A DNA stretch of 64,000 bases from Isoptericola halotolerans. GTDB taxonomy: Bacteria; Actinomycetota; Actinomycetes; Actinomycetales; Cellulomonadaceae. Where the stretch lies: contig NZ_JABEZU010000002.1 of assembly GCF_013149785.1 (NCBI RefSeq), positions 620,001 through 684,000 on the forward strand, written 5' to 3'. The notes below the pieces were generated by a model that saw only the letters and a program-made list of their open reading frames with translations, was not told where the DNA came from and did not search any database. A program made the translations under genes and the position numbers. Below, piece after piece: positions 40,821 through 48,849 of the stretch. The first letter of the stretch is position 1. Every line of letters begins with the position of its first letter.

Positions 40821-41695
40821 CGGACCTCCACGATGTCGCGCAGTCGGGCCAGGTCGGCGTGGTCGCGGGCGGCGAGCTCGGCCTCCTGGACAGGGCTGAG
40901 GGGCTGGGCGGGGGCGCCGCCGTCGTCGACGTGATGGTCGACGAAGGCGCGCAGCTCCCGGCGCTCGTCGTGGGAGCGCAGGTGGGGCAGCGCGGTGCGT
41001 GCCACCTCGAGCTGGCGTGCGCTCCAGTGCTGGGCGTCGACGTGCTCGACGTCGTCGAGGGGCAGCGCCCCGACGTCGTCGGTGAGATGCCCGAGAGCGC
41101 TGGTGAGCACGGAGCGTGCGACGACGGCGCTCGCCGCGGCGGGGTCGGTGGCGGTCCGGACGCCGGTCGCGTCGTGGACGCGGACCCGGTCGGGGCCCAC
41201 GGCGGCGACGAGCGCCTCGACGAGCGGGACCCAGCTCGGCTCCTGCACGCCGGCCCAGAAGGCGTCCAGGCCGACGTCGTGCCCGTGCCGCACGGAGGCC
41301 ACCCACGCGGTGGCGACGGCGTCGGCGTGGGCCGTCAGGGTGACGTCCACGGTCCAGGGGACGTCGCGGAGCGCCGCCGCGAGGCCGTCGACGCCGGCAC
41401 CTGCGTGCGGGTACAGGGTGCCCCCGCGCGGCAGGTAGGCGGGGCCGAGCGGGGCCGAGCCGGAGAAGAGCACCGGGCCGTCCGCGACGAGGTGCGCGCG
41501 CAGCCGGGCCCGGCTCTTGTCGGAGCGCCAGTCGAGCCCGGGGACCGCGTCGCGCAGGTCCGACCAGGACGTCCGAGCCGCGACCTGGCGTTCCGTGAGC
41601 GACGCGCGGTGGACGCCGCACCACGTCCGCACGGCACGCACGGTGGGCCGGTGGGTGCTCAGGTGGACGGCCACCGGCGATCTCGCCTCGGGCAT
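40817..41695 (-). CDS. Degenerate sulfotransferase paralogue lacking the PAPS loop
   Basis: This 292-residue protein aligns end to end with its partner at 39882. The conserved loop region reads AVHLSTHRPTVRAVRTWC where the partner has LHLGSQKTGTTAVQSWC, so the Lys-Thr-Gly-Thr-Thr that binds the 5'-phosphosulfate is gone. The 3'-phosphate Arg region (TVDVTLTAHADAVATAWV) is also changed. The rest of the frame is intact and well coded, arguing against a simple pseudogene. It may be a non-catalytic partner of the coupled sulfotransferase. GAAGGAG lies about 10 nt upstream of the start ATG 41695. Confidence 0.7.
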   Translation of the reverse strand: MPEARSPVAVHLSTHRPTVRAVRTWCGVHRASLTERQVAARTSWSDLRDAVPGLDWRSDKSRARLRAHLVADGPVLFSGSAPLGPAYLPRGGTLYPHAGAGVDGLAAALRDVPWTVDVTLTAHADAVATAWVASVRHGHDVGLDAFWAGVQEPSWVPLVEALVAAVGPDRVRVHDATGVRTATDPAAASAVVARSVLTSALGHLTDDVGALPLDDVEHVDAQHWSARQLEVARTALPHLRSHDERRELRAFVDHHVDDGGAPAQPLSPVQEAELAARDHADLARLRDIVEVR

Positions 41696-41810
41696 CTTCT
41701 CGAACTCCTTCTCGCCATGTTCCGGACGGAGGGAACGTTAGTCCCCTCGATGGGTCGGAAGTGACATCTTCATGGCCTCGGAGCACAATGCGCGACGGAA
41801 TGGGCGAACT

Positions 41811-41843
41811 GTTCACCGACGGGTCACGGAGTGTTCGTCGACA
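41811..41843 (+). promoter_or_regulatory. PHO-box-like triple 11-bp repeat upstream of the nonulosonate gene
   Basis: GTTCACCGACG, GGTCACGGAGT and GTTCGTCGACA are contiguous and in 11-bp register; the first matches the Streptomyces PHO unit at 10 of 11 positions, the second at 8. The array ends 38 bp before the TAGTGT -10. Confidence 0.5.
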
Positions 41844-41881
41844 GTTTCCAAGATATGGCCGAATTCGCCGTCTCGGGCTCA

Positions 41882-41894
41882 TAGTGTCGCCGCC
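41882..41894 (+). promoter_or_regulatory. Predicted leaderless promoter of the NeuA-HAD-NeuB gene
   Basis: TAGTGT (41882-41887) ends 7 nt before ATG 41895 with no ribosome-binding site between. Confidence 0.5.
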
Positions 41895-43985
41895 ATGAAC
41901 GAATCCGTGCTCGTCGTCGTCCCCGCTCGTGGCGGGTCGGCCGGCGTGCCGCTGAAGAACCTGCAGCGGGTCGGGGGCAGCTCCCTGGTGGCCCGCGCGG
42001 TGCGTTCGGCGGCCGCCGCGCCGGCAGTGACCGACGTCGTCGTCTCCACCGACCACGCCGAGATCGCCCGCGAGGGGGCGCTGCACGGCGCCCGGGTGGT
42101 CGAGCGTCCCGCGGACCTGGCGGGAGCGACCGCCAGCTCGGAGTCCGCCGTGCTGCACGTCCTCGACGCGCTCGTGGCCGAGGGTGCCGAAGAACCGGCG
42201 GTCACCGTGCTGCTGCAGGCGACGAGCCCGTTCGTCGACCCCTCCGACCTGGACACCGCGGTGCGCCAGGTGCTGGCCGGGCGGCACGACGTCGTCGTCG
42301 CCGTCGCGCCGACGCACGACTTCCAGTGGCGGATGGACGACGACGGACCGGTGCCGGTCGGGCACACCGCCGACCACCGCCCGCGGCGGCAGGACCGCGC
42401 CCCGCACTTCCGAGAGACCGGCGCGTTCTACGTGATGCGTACGGCGGGCCTGCGCGAGCACGGGACCCGGTTCTTCGGGTCGGTCGGCCTGCAGGCCGTC
42501 GCGCCGCAGTGGGCCGTGGAGATCGACGACCCCCGCGACCTGTGGCTCGCGCGGACCCTCCTCGACCAGCCCGCCGACCAACCGTCCGACGCCGAGCCCG
42601 GCCCGGTGGAGCGGATGGACGTGGACGCCCTCGTCACGGACTTCGACGGCGTGCACACCGACGACGGCGTGTACGTCTCCCAGGACGGCGTCGAGCAGGT
42701 GCGGGTCCACCGCGGCGACGGCCTGGGCGTCGGCCACCTGCGCGCGGCCGGCATCCCGCTGCTCATCCTGTCCAAGGAGACCAACCCGGTCGTGACGGCC
42801 CGGGCTCGCAAGCTCGGCGTCGACGTCCTGCAGGGCATCGACGACAAGGAGACGGCGCTGCGCGACTGGTGCGCCGCGAACCGGCTCGACCCCGACCGGG
42901 TCGCCTACGTCGGCAACGACGTCAACGACCTCCCCGCCCTGCGCGTCGTCGGCTGGCCCGTGGCCGTCGCCGACGCCCACCCCGACGTGCTCGCCGCCGC
43001 GCGGGTCGTCACCGAAGCGCGAGGCGGCCACGGCGCCGTCCGCGAGATCTGCGACCGCATCACCACCCATCGGAAGGACCCCGTCATGACCGCCACCTCC
43101 ACCGCCCCCGTGGCCCAGCCCGTCCAGATCGGCGAGCACGCCGTGGGCGTCGGCGAGCCCGTGTACGTGATCGGGGAGATCGGCATCAACCACAACGGTG
43201 ACGTCGAGATCGCCAAGCAGCTCATCGACGTCGCGGTGGCCGCGGGCTGCCAGGCCGTGAAGTTCCAGAAGCGCACCCCGGAGATCTCCACCCCGAAGGA
43301 CCAGCGGGACAAGATCCGTCAGACGCCGTGGGGCGAGATGACGTACCTGGAGTACAAGTACAAGGTCGAGTTCGAGCACGAGCAGTACTCGGAGATCGAC
43401 CAGTACGCCAAGGCGCAGGGCATCCAGTGGTTCGCCTCGCCGTGGGACGTGCCCTCGGTCGGGTTCCTCGAGGAGTTCGGGGTGCCCACCCACAAGATCG
43501 CCTCGGCCTCGGTGACCGACCACGAGCTGCTGCGGGCGCTCGCCGACACCGGCAAGCCGCTCATCCTGTCGACCGGGATGTCCACCCTGGAGCAGATCGA
43601 CCAGGCCGTGGAGATCCTCGGCAGCGACGACCTGGTGATCCTGCACTCCACCTCGACGTACCCGCTGCCTCCCGAGGAGGCCAACCTGCGCACGATCAAC
43701 ACGCTCCAGGAGCGGTACGGCGTGCCGGTCGGCTACTCCGGCCACGAGACCGGTCTGCAGATCTCCGTGGCCGCCGTCGCCCTCGGTGCGGTCGCCGTCG
43801 AGCGGCACATCACCCTCGACCGCGCCATGTGGGGCTCGGACCACGCCGCGTCGCTGGAGCCCAAGGGCCTGACCAACCTCGTGCGTGACATCCGCATCCT
43901 CCAGGACGCCCTGGGCGACGGCGAGAAGAAGGTCATGCCGGGCGAGCTCGCGCCGATGTCGCGCCTGCGCCGCGTCGACGCCTGA
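41895..43985 (+). CDS. CMP-nonulosonate synthetase / KdsC-like HAD phosphatase / NeuB synthase fusion
   Basis: One open frame of 696 codons holds three enzymes. Residues 1-235 are a NeuA-type cytidylyltransferase (VVPARGGSAGVPLKNLQ, LLQATSPFVDPSDLD, the RETGAFYVM strand). Residues about 240-395 are a KdsC-like HAD phosphatase with LVTDFDGVHTDDGV, LSKETN and YVGNDVNDLPAL. Residues 398-696 are a NeuB-type synthase (GEIGINHNGDVEIAKQLI, CQAVKFQKR, STGMSTLEQ, GYSGHETGLQISVAAVALGA, ERHITLDRAMWGSDHAASLE) that condenses PEP with a hexose(amine) or its 6-phosphate. There is no stop between parts, but ATG 43086 has GGAAGGA 7 nt upstream, so NeuB may also be made alone. NeuB lacks the C-terminal SAF/antifreeze domain. 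No NeuC epimerase is present, so KDN from mannose-6-P is a simple interpretation. Confidence 0.85.
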   Translation: MNESVLVVVPARGGSAGVPLKNLQRVGGSSLVARAVRSAAAAPAVTDVVVSTDHAEIAREGALHGARVVERPADLAGATASSESAVLHVLDALVAEGAEEPAVTVLLQATSPFVDPSDLDTAVRQVLAGRHDVVVAVAPTHDFQWRMDDDGPVPVGHTADHRPRRQDRAPHFRETGAFYVMRTAGLREHGTRFFGSVGLQAVAPQWAVEIDDPRDLWLARTLLDQPADQPSDAEPGPVERMDVDALVTDFDGVHTDDGVYVSQDGVEQVRVHRGDGLGVGHLRAAGIPLLILSKETNPVVTARARKLGVDVLQGIDDKETALRDWCAANRLDPDRVAYVGNDVNDLPALRVVGWPVAVADAHPDVLAAARVVTEARGGHGAVREICDRITTHRKDPVMTATSTAPVAQPVQIGEHAVGVGEPVYVIGEIGINHNGDVEIAKQLIDVAVAAGCQAVKFQKRTPEISTPKDQRDKIRQTPWGEMTYLEYKYKVEFEHEQYSEIDQYAKAQGIQWFASPWDVPSVGFLEEFGVPTHKIASASVTDHELLRALADTGKPLILSTGMSTLEQIDQAVEILGSDDLVILHSTSTYPLPPEEANLRTINTLQERYGVPVGYSGHETGLQISVAAVALGAVAVERHITLDRAMWGSDHAASLEPKGLTNLVRDIRILQDALGDGEKKVMPGELAPMSRLRRVDA
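43072..43088 (+). promoter_or_regulatory. Internal ribosome-binding site and in-frame ATG of NeuB
   Basis: GGAAGGA (43072-43078) stands 7 nt before ATG 43086, in frame with the fusion ORF. It could give a separate 299-residue NeuB. Confidence 0.55.
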
Positions 43986-44043
43986 TCGCCGAGCACCACC
44001 GAGCCCGCCCGAGCAGCTCCGAGCAGCCCGAAGGACCGTCCGC

Positions 44044-45015
44044 ATGACCGCCTCCCGACCTCAGGTGTCCGTCGTCGTCCCCGCCCGGGACGCCGGCGGG
44101 CACCTGCCCGACGCCCTGGGCAGCCTGCAGCGGCAGGGCCTGGACCTGTGCGACCTCGAGGTGGTGGTGGTCGACGACGGCTCCACCGACGACACCCTCG
44201 CCGTGCTGGAGGAGGCCTCGTCCCGGCTGCCCGTCCTGCGGTGGGTGCACCACCGCACGCCGTTGGGGGTCTCCGCGGCCCGCAACCGTGGTGTCCGTGA
44301 GTCGCGCGGTCGCTGGGTGACGTTCCTGGACCCGGACGACTGGTTCTTCCCCGGTCATCTGGCCGCGATGGTGGACGCCGCCGCACGGTACGAGGTGGAC
44401 TTCCTGGTGTGCGACCAGGTGCAGGCGTACGGCAACGACCGTCGCCGGGTCCGGGCGCCCGAGCCGCGCCGGCACGTGCCGCTCGACCCGCGCAGCGGCA
44501 TCATGCCGACCTCTCGTTCCACGATGGTCAACTACGTGCAGGTCTCGTCGCGGTTCCTGTCGCGGCGGGTGGTCGACGACGGTCTGGTGGTCTTCGACGA
44601 GGACCTGCCGACGGCGGAGGACCGCGAGTGGGCGTGGCGCCTGCTGCTCGGGACCCGCCGCTACGCCGTCGTGGACGCGCCGGGGTACGTGTACCGGCGG
44701 GCGGTGTCCGGGTCGCTGACCGACGTCGGTGACGCCCGCCAGCTCGGCTTCCTCGAGGCCTATGACGCGGTCCTGGACCGGCTGCGCCGCGACGACCTGC
44801 CGCAGTACGAGCCCAAGGTGCTGCGTGACGTGCTCGCCGTGCTCCACCATCACGTGGCGCGCCGCACGGTCTACCCGGACGACGTCTGGCGGACGATGAC
44901 GGCGCGTGCCCGCGAGGTGGTCGGGCGCTTCGACAAGCAGGTGGTCGCCCAGCAGGTCGCGGCGCTCGGTCCGGAGCGGGTCCGCGCGGTCCGCAAGCAG
45001 GGGGTGTCCCTGTGA
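44044..45015 (+). CDS. GT2 glycosyltransferase
   Basis: This 323-residue GT-A enzyme has VSVVVPARDAGGHLPDALGS, VVVVDDGSTDDTLAV, SAARNRGVRESRG, the metal-binding FLDPDDWFFPGHL and TAEDREWAWRLLLG. It most resembles capsule/teichoic-acid-type GT2 proteins. AAGGA lies 9 nt upstream of ATG 44044. Its stop overlaps the start of the polysialyltransferase-family gene (GTGA), placing both in the nonulosonate operon. The sugar donor is not predictable. Confidence 0.88.
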   Translation: MTASRPQVSVVVPARDAGGHLPDALGSLQRQGLDLCDLEVVVVDDGSTDDTLAVLEEASSRLPVLRWVHHRTPLGVSAARNRGVRESRGRWVTFLDPDDWFFPGHLAAMVDAAARYEVDFLVCDQVQAYGNDRRRVRAPEPRRHVPLDPRSGIMPTSRSTMVNYVQVSSRFLSRRVVDDGLVVFDEDLPTAEDREWAWRLLLGTRRYAVVDAPGYVYRRAVSGSLTDVGDARQLGFLEAYDAVLDRLRRDDLPQYEPKVLRDVLAVLHHHVARRTVYPDDVWRTMTARAREVVGRFDKQVVAQQVAALGPERVRAVRKQGVSL

Positions 45016-46481
45016 GCGCGGTGACCACCCAGATCGTCACGGCGTCGACCCTGTTCGGCGCGGCCACGGTCGCGGCGGCCTGGGACGCGGGGGCTCTGCC
45101 CCGGCGCGACCGCACGGTGCTCGTGGTGCAGCACAACGTGCCGGCACCCGAGTGCTCCGACGACTTCACGGCGAGCCCGGCCTTCGCGGCGCTCGGCGAC
45201 CGGTTCGACGCCGTCGTCGCCTGGAACGACGTCGTCACCCCGCACCACCCCAAGGAGTGGAAGCCGCGACCTGCGGACGTGCCCCTGTGGGAGCGGCTGC
45301 TGCGGCAGCGGTGGGACCTGGGCGACGGTCCGCTGGAGATCGTGGGGGAGTCGGTGGCCACACCGCCGACCGGTGCCCTGGTCGCGATCTTCGCGTCGGC
45401 CGCCGTGAGCGTGTATGCGGACGGCCTGATGGTCTACGGCCCGACCCGCTTCGACCTGCGCCACGAGGTCGGCGGACGGGTCGAGCGGCTGCTCCACCTG
45501 GACCTGCTGCCCGGGGTGCGCCCCACGCTGCTCGCGGAGTGGGACGTTCCCGGAGCGGTGGTCCCGGCCGAGGCGTTCCGCAAGGTCGTGGGTGCGCTGA
45601 CCGAGCAGGCCGTCGCCACCGACGTGGCGCGCGCGGAGCGGGAGGGGCCCACGAACGGCCACGCCGCCGTCGTCCCGCGCACGCTGGCCGACCGGCTGCC
45701 GGAGGAGGGCACGTACGCCCTGCTGCTGGGTCAGTACATGGCGGCGATCGGGTTGCTGACCGAGGCCGAGGAGGCCGAGTTGCACCGCGGCATGGTGGAC
45801 GCGGCTGCTGAGCGGGGGTTCACGCGGGTGCTGCTCAAGCCGCACCCGTCGGCGCCCCGGCAGGGCACCGCGGAGCTGGTCGAGCACGCCCGCACCGTGG
45901 GGGTGGACCTCGAGGTCGCTCCGGCCGCGGTGCTGGCCGAGTCGTTGTACGGCGAGTCGGCCCCTGGCCTGGTGGTGTCGTGCTTCTCGACGGCGCTGGC
46001 CACGGCCCGGGCGTTGTACGGCGTGCCGACGCTCAACGTGGGGACCGGGATGCTGCTGGAGCGGCTGGAGCCGTACCCCAACTCGAACCGGGTGCCCGCC
46101 GTCGTCGTGGACGCCCTCGGACGGCAGGACGGGCGGTGGCAGGACCCGGCCGCGATGCAGCGCCTGGTCCGGGCGGTGTCGTACTGCCAGCAGCCGCGGC
46201 TGCTGGCGCGCTTCCGTGACGAGTCCGCGGATCTGCTGCGGGAGCTCGACGACGCGACGCTGCGGCAGTGGTTCCGCCGCAAGCGGCTGACCGCGCTCGC
46301 GCTGCCCGGTGGGATGCCGGTGCCGCGCTGGCGCTCGGCGCGGGTGATCGCCTCGGTCGACGCCCTGGACCGTCGCCTGCTCGGGGGTCGGCTGCGGCGC
46401 CTCGTGCGACGGCGGTACGCCGGTGCGGGGGACGACCTGCAGGCGGCGGTCGGTGCGGCGAAGGGGCAGCTGGATGGCTGA
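45012..46481 (+). CDS. Alpha-2,8-polysialyltransferase-family glycosyltransferase
   Basis: This 489-residue GT-B protein resembles bacterial polysialyltransferases (PF07388). The N-terminal STLFGAATVAAAWDAGAL and VLVVQHN turn start the acceptor half. The donor half has VLLKPHPSAPRQG (the HP motif that contacts CMP-sugar) and LVVSCFSTALATARALYG (the Ser-rich motif). Members polymerise sialic acid from CMP-Neu5Ac; here the donor is probably the CMP-nonulosonate made by the upstream gene. The C-terminal 60 residues are Arg-rich and may bind the membrane. It starts at GTG 45012 and overlaps the next gene by 8 nt. Confidence 0.78.
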   Translation: MSAVTTQIVTASTLFGAATVAAAWDAGALPRRDRTVLVVQHNVPAPECSDDFTASPAFAALGDRFDAVVAWNDVVTPHHPKEWKPRPADVPLWERLLRQRWDLGDGPLEIVGESVATPPTGALVAIFASAAVSVYADGLMVYGPTRFDLRHEVGGRVERLLHLDLLPGVRPTLLAEWDVPGAVVPAEAFRKVVGALTEQAVATDVARAEREGPTNGHAAVVPRTLADRLPEEGTYALLLGQYMAAIGLLTEAEEAELHRGMVDAAAERGFTRVLLKPHPSAPRQGTAELVEHARTVGVDLEVAPAAVLAESLYGESAPGLVVSCFSTALATARALYGVPTLNVGTGMLLERLEPYPNSNRVPAVVVDALGRQDGRWQDPAAMQRLVRAVSYCQQPRLLARFRDESADLLRELDDATLRQWFRRKRLTALALPGGMPVPRWRSARVIASVDALDRRLLGGRLRRLVRRRYAGAGDDLQAAVGAAKGQLDG

Positions 46482-47556
46482 GCCGCTGGACGCCGGCGCG
46501 CTGCGGCTGGTGGGCGACCTGCCGGTCGACTGCGGGGTGACGGTCGTCGCGTGCGTGCGCGACGAGGAGGCCTACCTGGCCGCGGCCGTGCGGTCGGTGC
46601 TGGCGCAGGACCACGACGGCGACCTGCGGCTGGTGCTGGCGGTGGGGCCGTCCCACGACGCGACGGCGGCGATCGCCGAGCGGCTCGCCGAGGACGAGCG
46701 GGTGACCGTGGTGGACAACCCGACCGGGTCCCGGTCGATCGGTCTGAACCTGGCCATCGAGCACGGCGCGCGGGACCAGGCGTCGGCCGAGCACGCGGTG
46801 GTGGTGCGCGTCGACGGTCACACGGAGCTCCCGCCGGACTACGTGCGGCGCTGTGTGGAGCTGTTGCGGACCACGGGCGCCGTGGGCGTGGGCGGGATGA
46901 TGACGCCGGTGGGCCACGGGACCGTGCAGGAGGCGGCGGCCCGGGCCATGAGCCACCCGGCGGGCATCGGAGCCGTGCAGTTCCACACGGGTGGTCGTGC
47001 GGGGGAGGCGGAGACCGTCTACCTGGGGGCGTTCCGCCGCGCGGCCGTGCAGGCCGTGGGGGGCTACGACCCGACGCTGTTCCGCGCGGAGGACTGGGAC
47101 CTGTGCCTGCGGCTGCGACGAGCAGGTGGTCTGCTGTGGTTCGACCCGTCGCTGGTGGTGGAGTACCGACCGCGGCGGACGTTGCGGGCGGTGGCCAAGC
47201 AGTTCTGGCGGACGGGGATGTGGCGCCGCGAGGTGGTGCGGCGCGACCCGTCGACGGCGGGTCTGCGGTACCTGGCGCCGCCGCTGCTGGTGCTGGCGCT
47301 GGGGCTGTCGGTGCTGCTGGTGGTGTGCGGTGCGGCGGTGGGCTCGTCGTTCGTGCTCGTGGCGGGGCTGGCCGTGCCGGTGGGGTACGTGGTGGGAGTC
47401 CTGGGCGCGGCCGTCCATGCGGCGTCGCGGCGTCCGGCGCTGCGTGGGCAGGCGGCGGTGGTGCTGCCGGTGGTCCTGGTGGTGATGCACGTGTGCTGGG
47501 GATGCGGGTTCGTGCGCGGGCTGACGGCGAGGGCCGCGGCGGACCATCGCGCCTGA
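46474..47556 (+). CDS. ExoA-like membrane GT2 glycosyltransferase
   Basis: This 360-residue protein has a GT-A domain (about 20-245): GVTVVACVRDEEAYLAAAV, NPTGSRSIGLNLAI, VVRVDGHTELPPDYV and FRAEDWDLCLRLRRAGG. Three or four C-terminal TM helices follow (from LLVLALGLSVLLVVCG), as in succinoglycan ExoA. It would add a sugar at the cytoplasmic membrane face. ATG 46474 is inside the end of the previous gene (8-nt overlap). It is the last gene of the nonulosonate operon, 11 nt before hairpin copy 3. Confidence 0.88.
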   Translation: MAEPLDAGALRLVGDLPVDCGVTVVACVRDEEAYLAAAVRSVLAQDHDGDLRLVLAVGPSHDATAAIAERLAEDERVTVVDNPTGSRSIGLNLAIEHGARDQASAEHAVVVRVDGHTELPPDYVRRCVELLRTTGAVGVGGMMTPVGHGTVQEAAARAMSHPAGIGAVQFHTGGRAGEAETVYLGAFRRAAVQAVGGYDPTLFRAEDWDLCLRLRRAGGLLWFDPSLVVEYRPRRTLRAVAKQFWRTGMWRREVVRRDPSTAGLRYLAPPLLVLALGLSVLLVVCGAAVGSSFVLVAGLAVPVGYVVGVLGAAVHAASRRPALRGQAAVVLPVVLVVMHVCWGCGFVRGLTARAAADHRA

Positions 47557-47567
47557 CCTCCACCCCG

Positions 47568-47633
47568 GGTGCCGAGCAGGAACCTGGTCCCGCATTCCGG
47601 CTTGATAGCGGGACCAGCTTCCTGCTCGGCACC
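47568..47633. terminator. 26-bp hairpin (AGGAACCTGG family, copy 3)
   Basis: Arms 47568-47593 and 47608-47633 pair with one mismatch around a 14-nt loop, between convergent gene ends. It shares CAGGAACCTGG and the GTGCCGA outer arm with copies at 36529 and 37767, but the inner stem has decayed. Confidence 0.8.
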
Positions 47634-47646
47634 GACTTCGGGGAGG

Positions 47647-48849
47647 TCAGCGGGTCAGGCGGGCGGAGAGCGCCACGGGCAGCGCGGACCGGGCCACCGA
47701 CCACAGGTGCCGTGGCCGGGACCAGGGCACGACGGCGTCGCGCGGGGCGAGCGTCCCGGCCCGGGAGCTCTCGGCGAGCTCGCGGACCGCTCCGGCGAGC
47801 TCGTCGCCGGTGTGCAGGTAGCCGTCCTCGCACCAGGCCCGGTCCGGTGTCGGCCCGCCGGCGCGCAGCGTGGCGGCGACCTCGTCGAGGCGGCGCAGGC
47901 AGCCTGACCCGGTGTAGGCCTCGTTGAGCTGTTCCGGCCCCACCCCGAAGTCGGTGAGGAACACGGTGGGCAGCCCCCGGGCCAGCGACTCCAGCGCGGC
48001 GGTGGAGCTGACGGTGAGCAGCGCGGTCCCCGGGGTGAGGTGGTCGCCCATGGGCCCGACGGCGAAGCCCACCGTGTCGGCGGACCTGCCGAGCCGACGG
48101 TGCTCCGTGGCCCACAGGGTGTCGAGCGGGTACGGCTCGTTGTGCGTCTGGCGTTCTCCGGCGCGTGCCCGCAGCTTGACGGTCACCTCGAGACCGTCGT
48201 CGGCGAGCCGGGCCAGACCGTCGAGCAGCGCGACCCTGTCCTCGCGGGTCGCGGGCACCTTCGCCTGGGCGGCGAGCACCACCCGGTGCGGGACGCCCTG
48301 CGGCGGGGTGCCCGTTGCACGGGTGCCCGCCGGCGGGTCGAGGAACGGCAGCCGGGACAGCACGATCCGTGGGTCGGCGTCGTGCCGGGCGAACGCGTCG
48401 CGGTAGGGGGCGGCCTCTCGCCGCCCGTGCACCACGAAGGCGTCGGTCCAGCGTCGCCAGCCCGTCCCGCGATCGGTCGCGGGCAGCGCCATGCCGGGCA
48501 GCCCGGTGACCAGGGCCGGCCGGTGCCCGTGCCGGGTGGCGCGCAGCACCCGGTGGGCGACGAGCTCGGCGACGGGGCCGGTGGCGGCGACCAGCACCAC
48601 GTCGGGCAGGTGGGTGCGCACGTACCGGGTGAGCGCTCCTGGCGTGAGCACGGACGGTGGGTGCAGGCCGGTGCCGGCGACGGCGGCTCGTGCCTGCTCG
48701 GCCGTGGGGGCCAGCGGTGAGCGGAGGACGACGACGGCGGGCTCGACGACGGGCTCGCCGTCGTGATCCCGCAGCCGGGCGAGGCTCCATGCCGCCCACT
48801 TGAGGTAGGAGTCGGCGTCGGCGACCGCGAGGACGCGCACGCGACTCAT
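47647..48849 (-). CDS. Putative GT-B glycosyltransferase (DUF6716-like)
   Basis: This 400-residue protein begins VRVLAVADADSYLKWAAWSL and has the mid-region LVAATGPVAELVAHRVLRA. In the donor half are LEVTVKLRARAGERQTHNE and ALLTVSSTAALESLARGLP, the kind of Ser-Thr loop that holds the nucleotide sugar in polysialyltransferase/Kdo-transferase-like GT-B enzymes. I believe it belongs to the DUF6716 putative glycosyltransferase family, but did not verify this. It overlaps the upstream GT gene by 4 nt (ATGA). The donor may be a CMP-nonulosonate. Confidence 0.7.
   Translation of the reverse strand: MSRVRVLAVADADSYLKWAAWSLARLRDHDGEPVVEPAVVVLRSPLAPTAEQARAAVAGTGLHPPSVLTPGALTRYVRTHLPDVVLVAATGPVAELVAHRVLRATRHGHRPALVTGLPGMALPATDRGTGWRRWTDAFVVHGRREAAPYRDAFARHDADPRIVLSRLPFLDPPAGTRATGTPPQGVPHRVVLAAQAKVPATREDRVALLDGLARLADDGLEVTVKLRARAGERQTHNEPYPLDTLWATEHRRLGRSADTVGFAVGPMGDHLTPGTALLTVSSTAALESLARGLPTVFLTDFGVGPEQLNEAYTGSGCLRRLDEVAATLRAGGPTPDRAWCEDGYLHTGDELAGAVRELAESSRAGTLAPRDAVVPWSRPRHLWSVARSALPVALSARLTR

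Noticed and set aside
40817-41695. Pseudogene call for the degenerate sulfotransferase
   Set aside because: Frame intact, ribosome-binding site present, coupled to the next gene; motif loss alone does not show inactivity of the gene.
43060-43090. Frameshift separating NeuA-HAD from NeuB
   Set aside because: Codon by codon reading across the junction is in frame with no stop; only a missed stop codon, not a frameshift, could separate the proteins.
39882-44045. A 1387-codon minus frame through the nonulosonate gene into the sulfotransferase
   Set aside because: Only the last 312 codons (from ATG 40820) carry protein-like sequence; upstream it is antisense to NeuA-HAD-NeuB.
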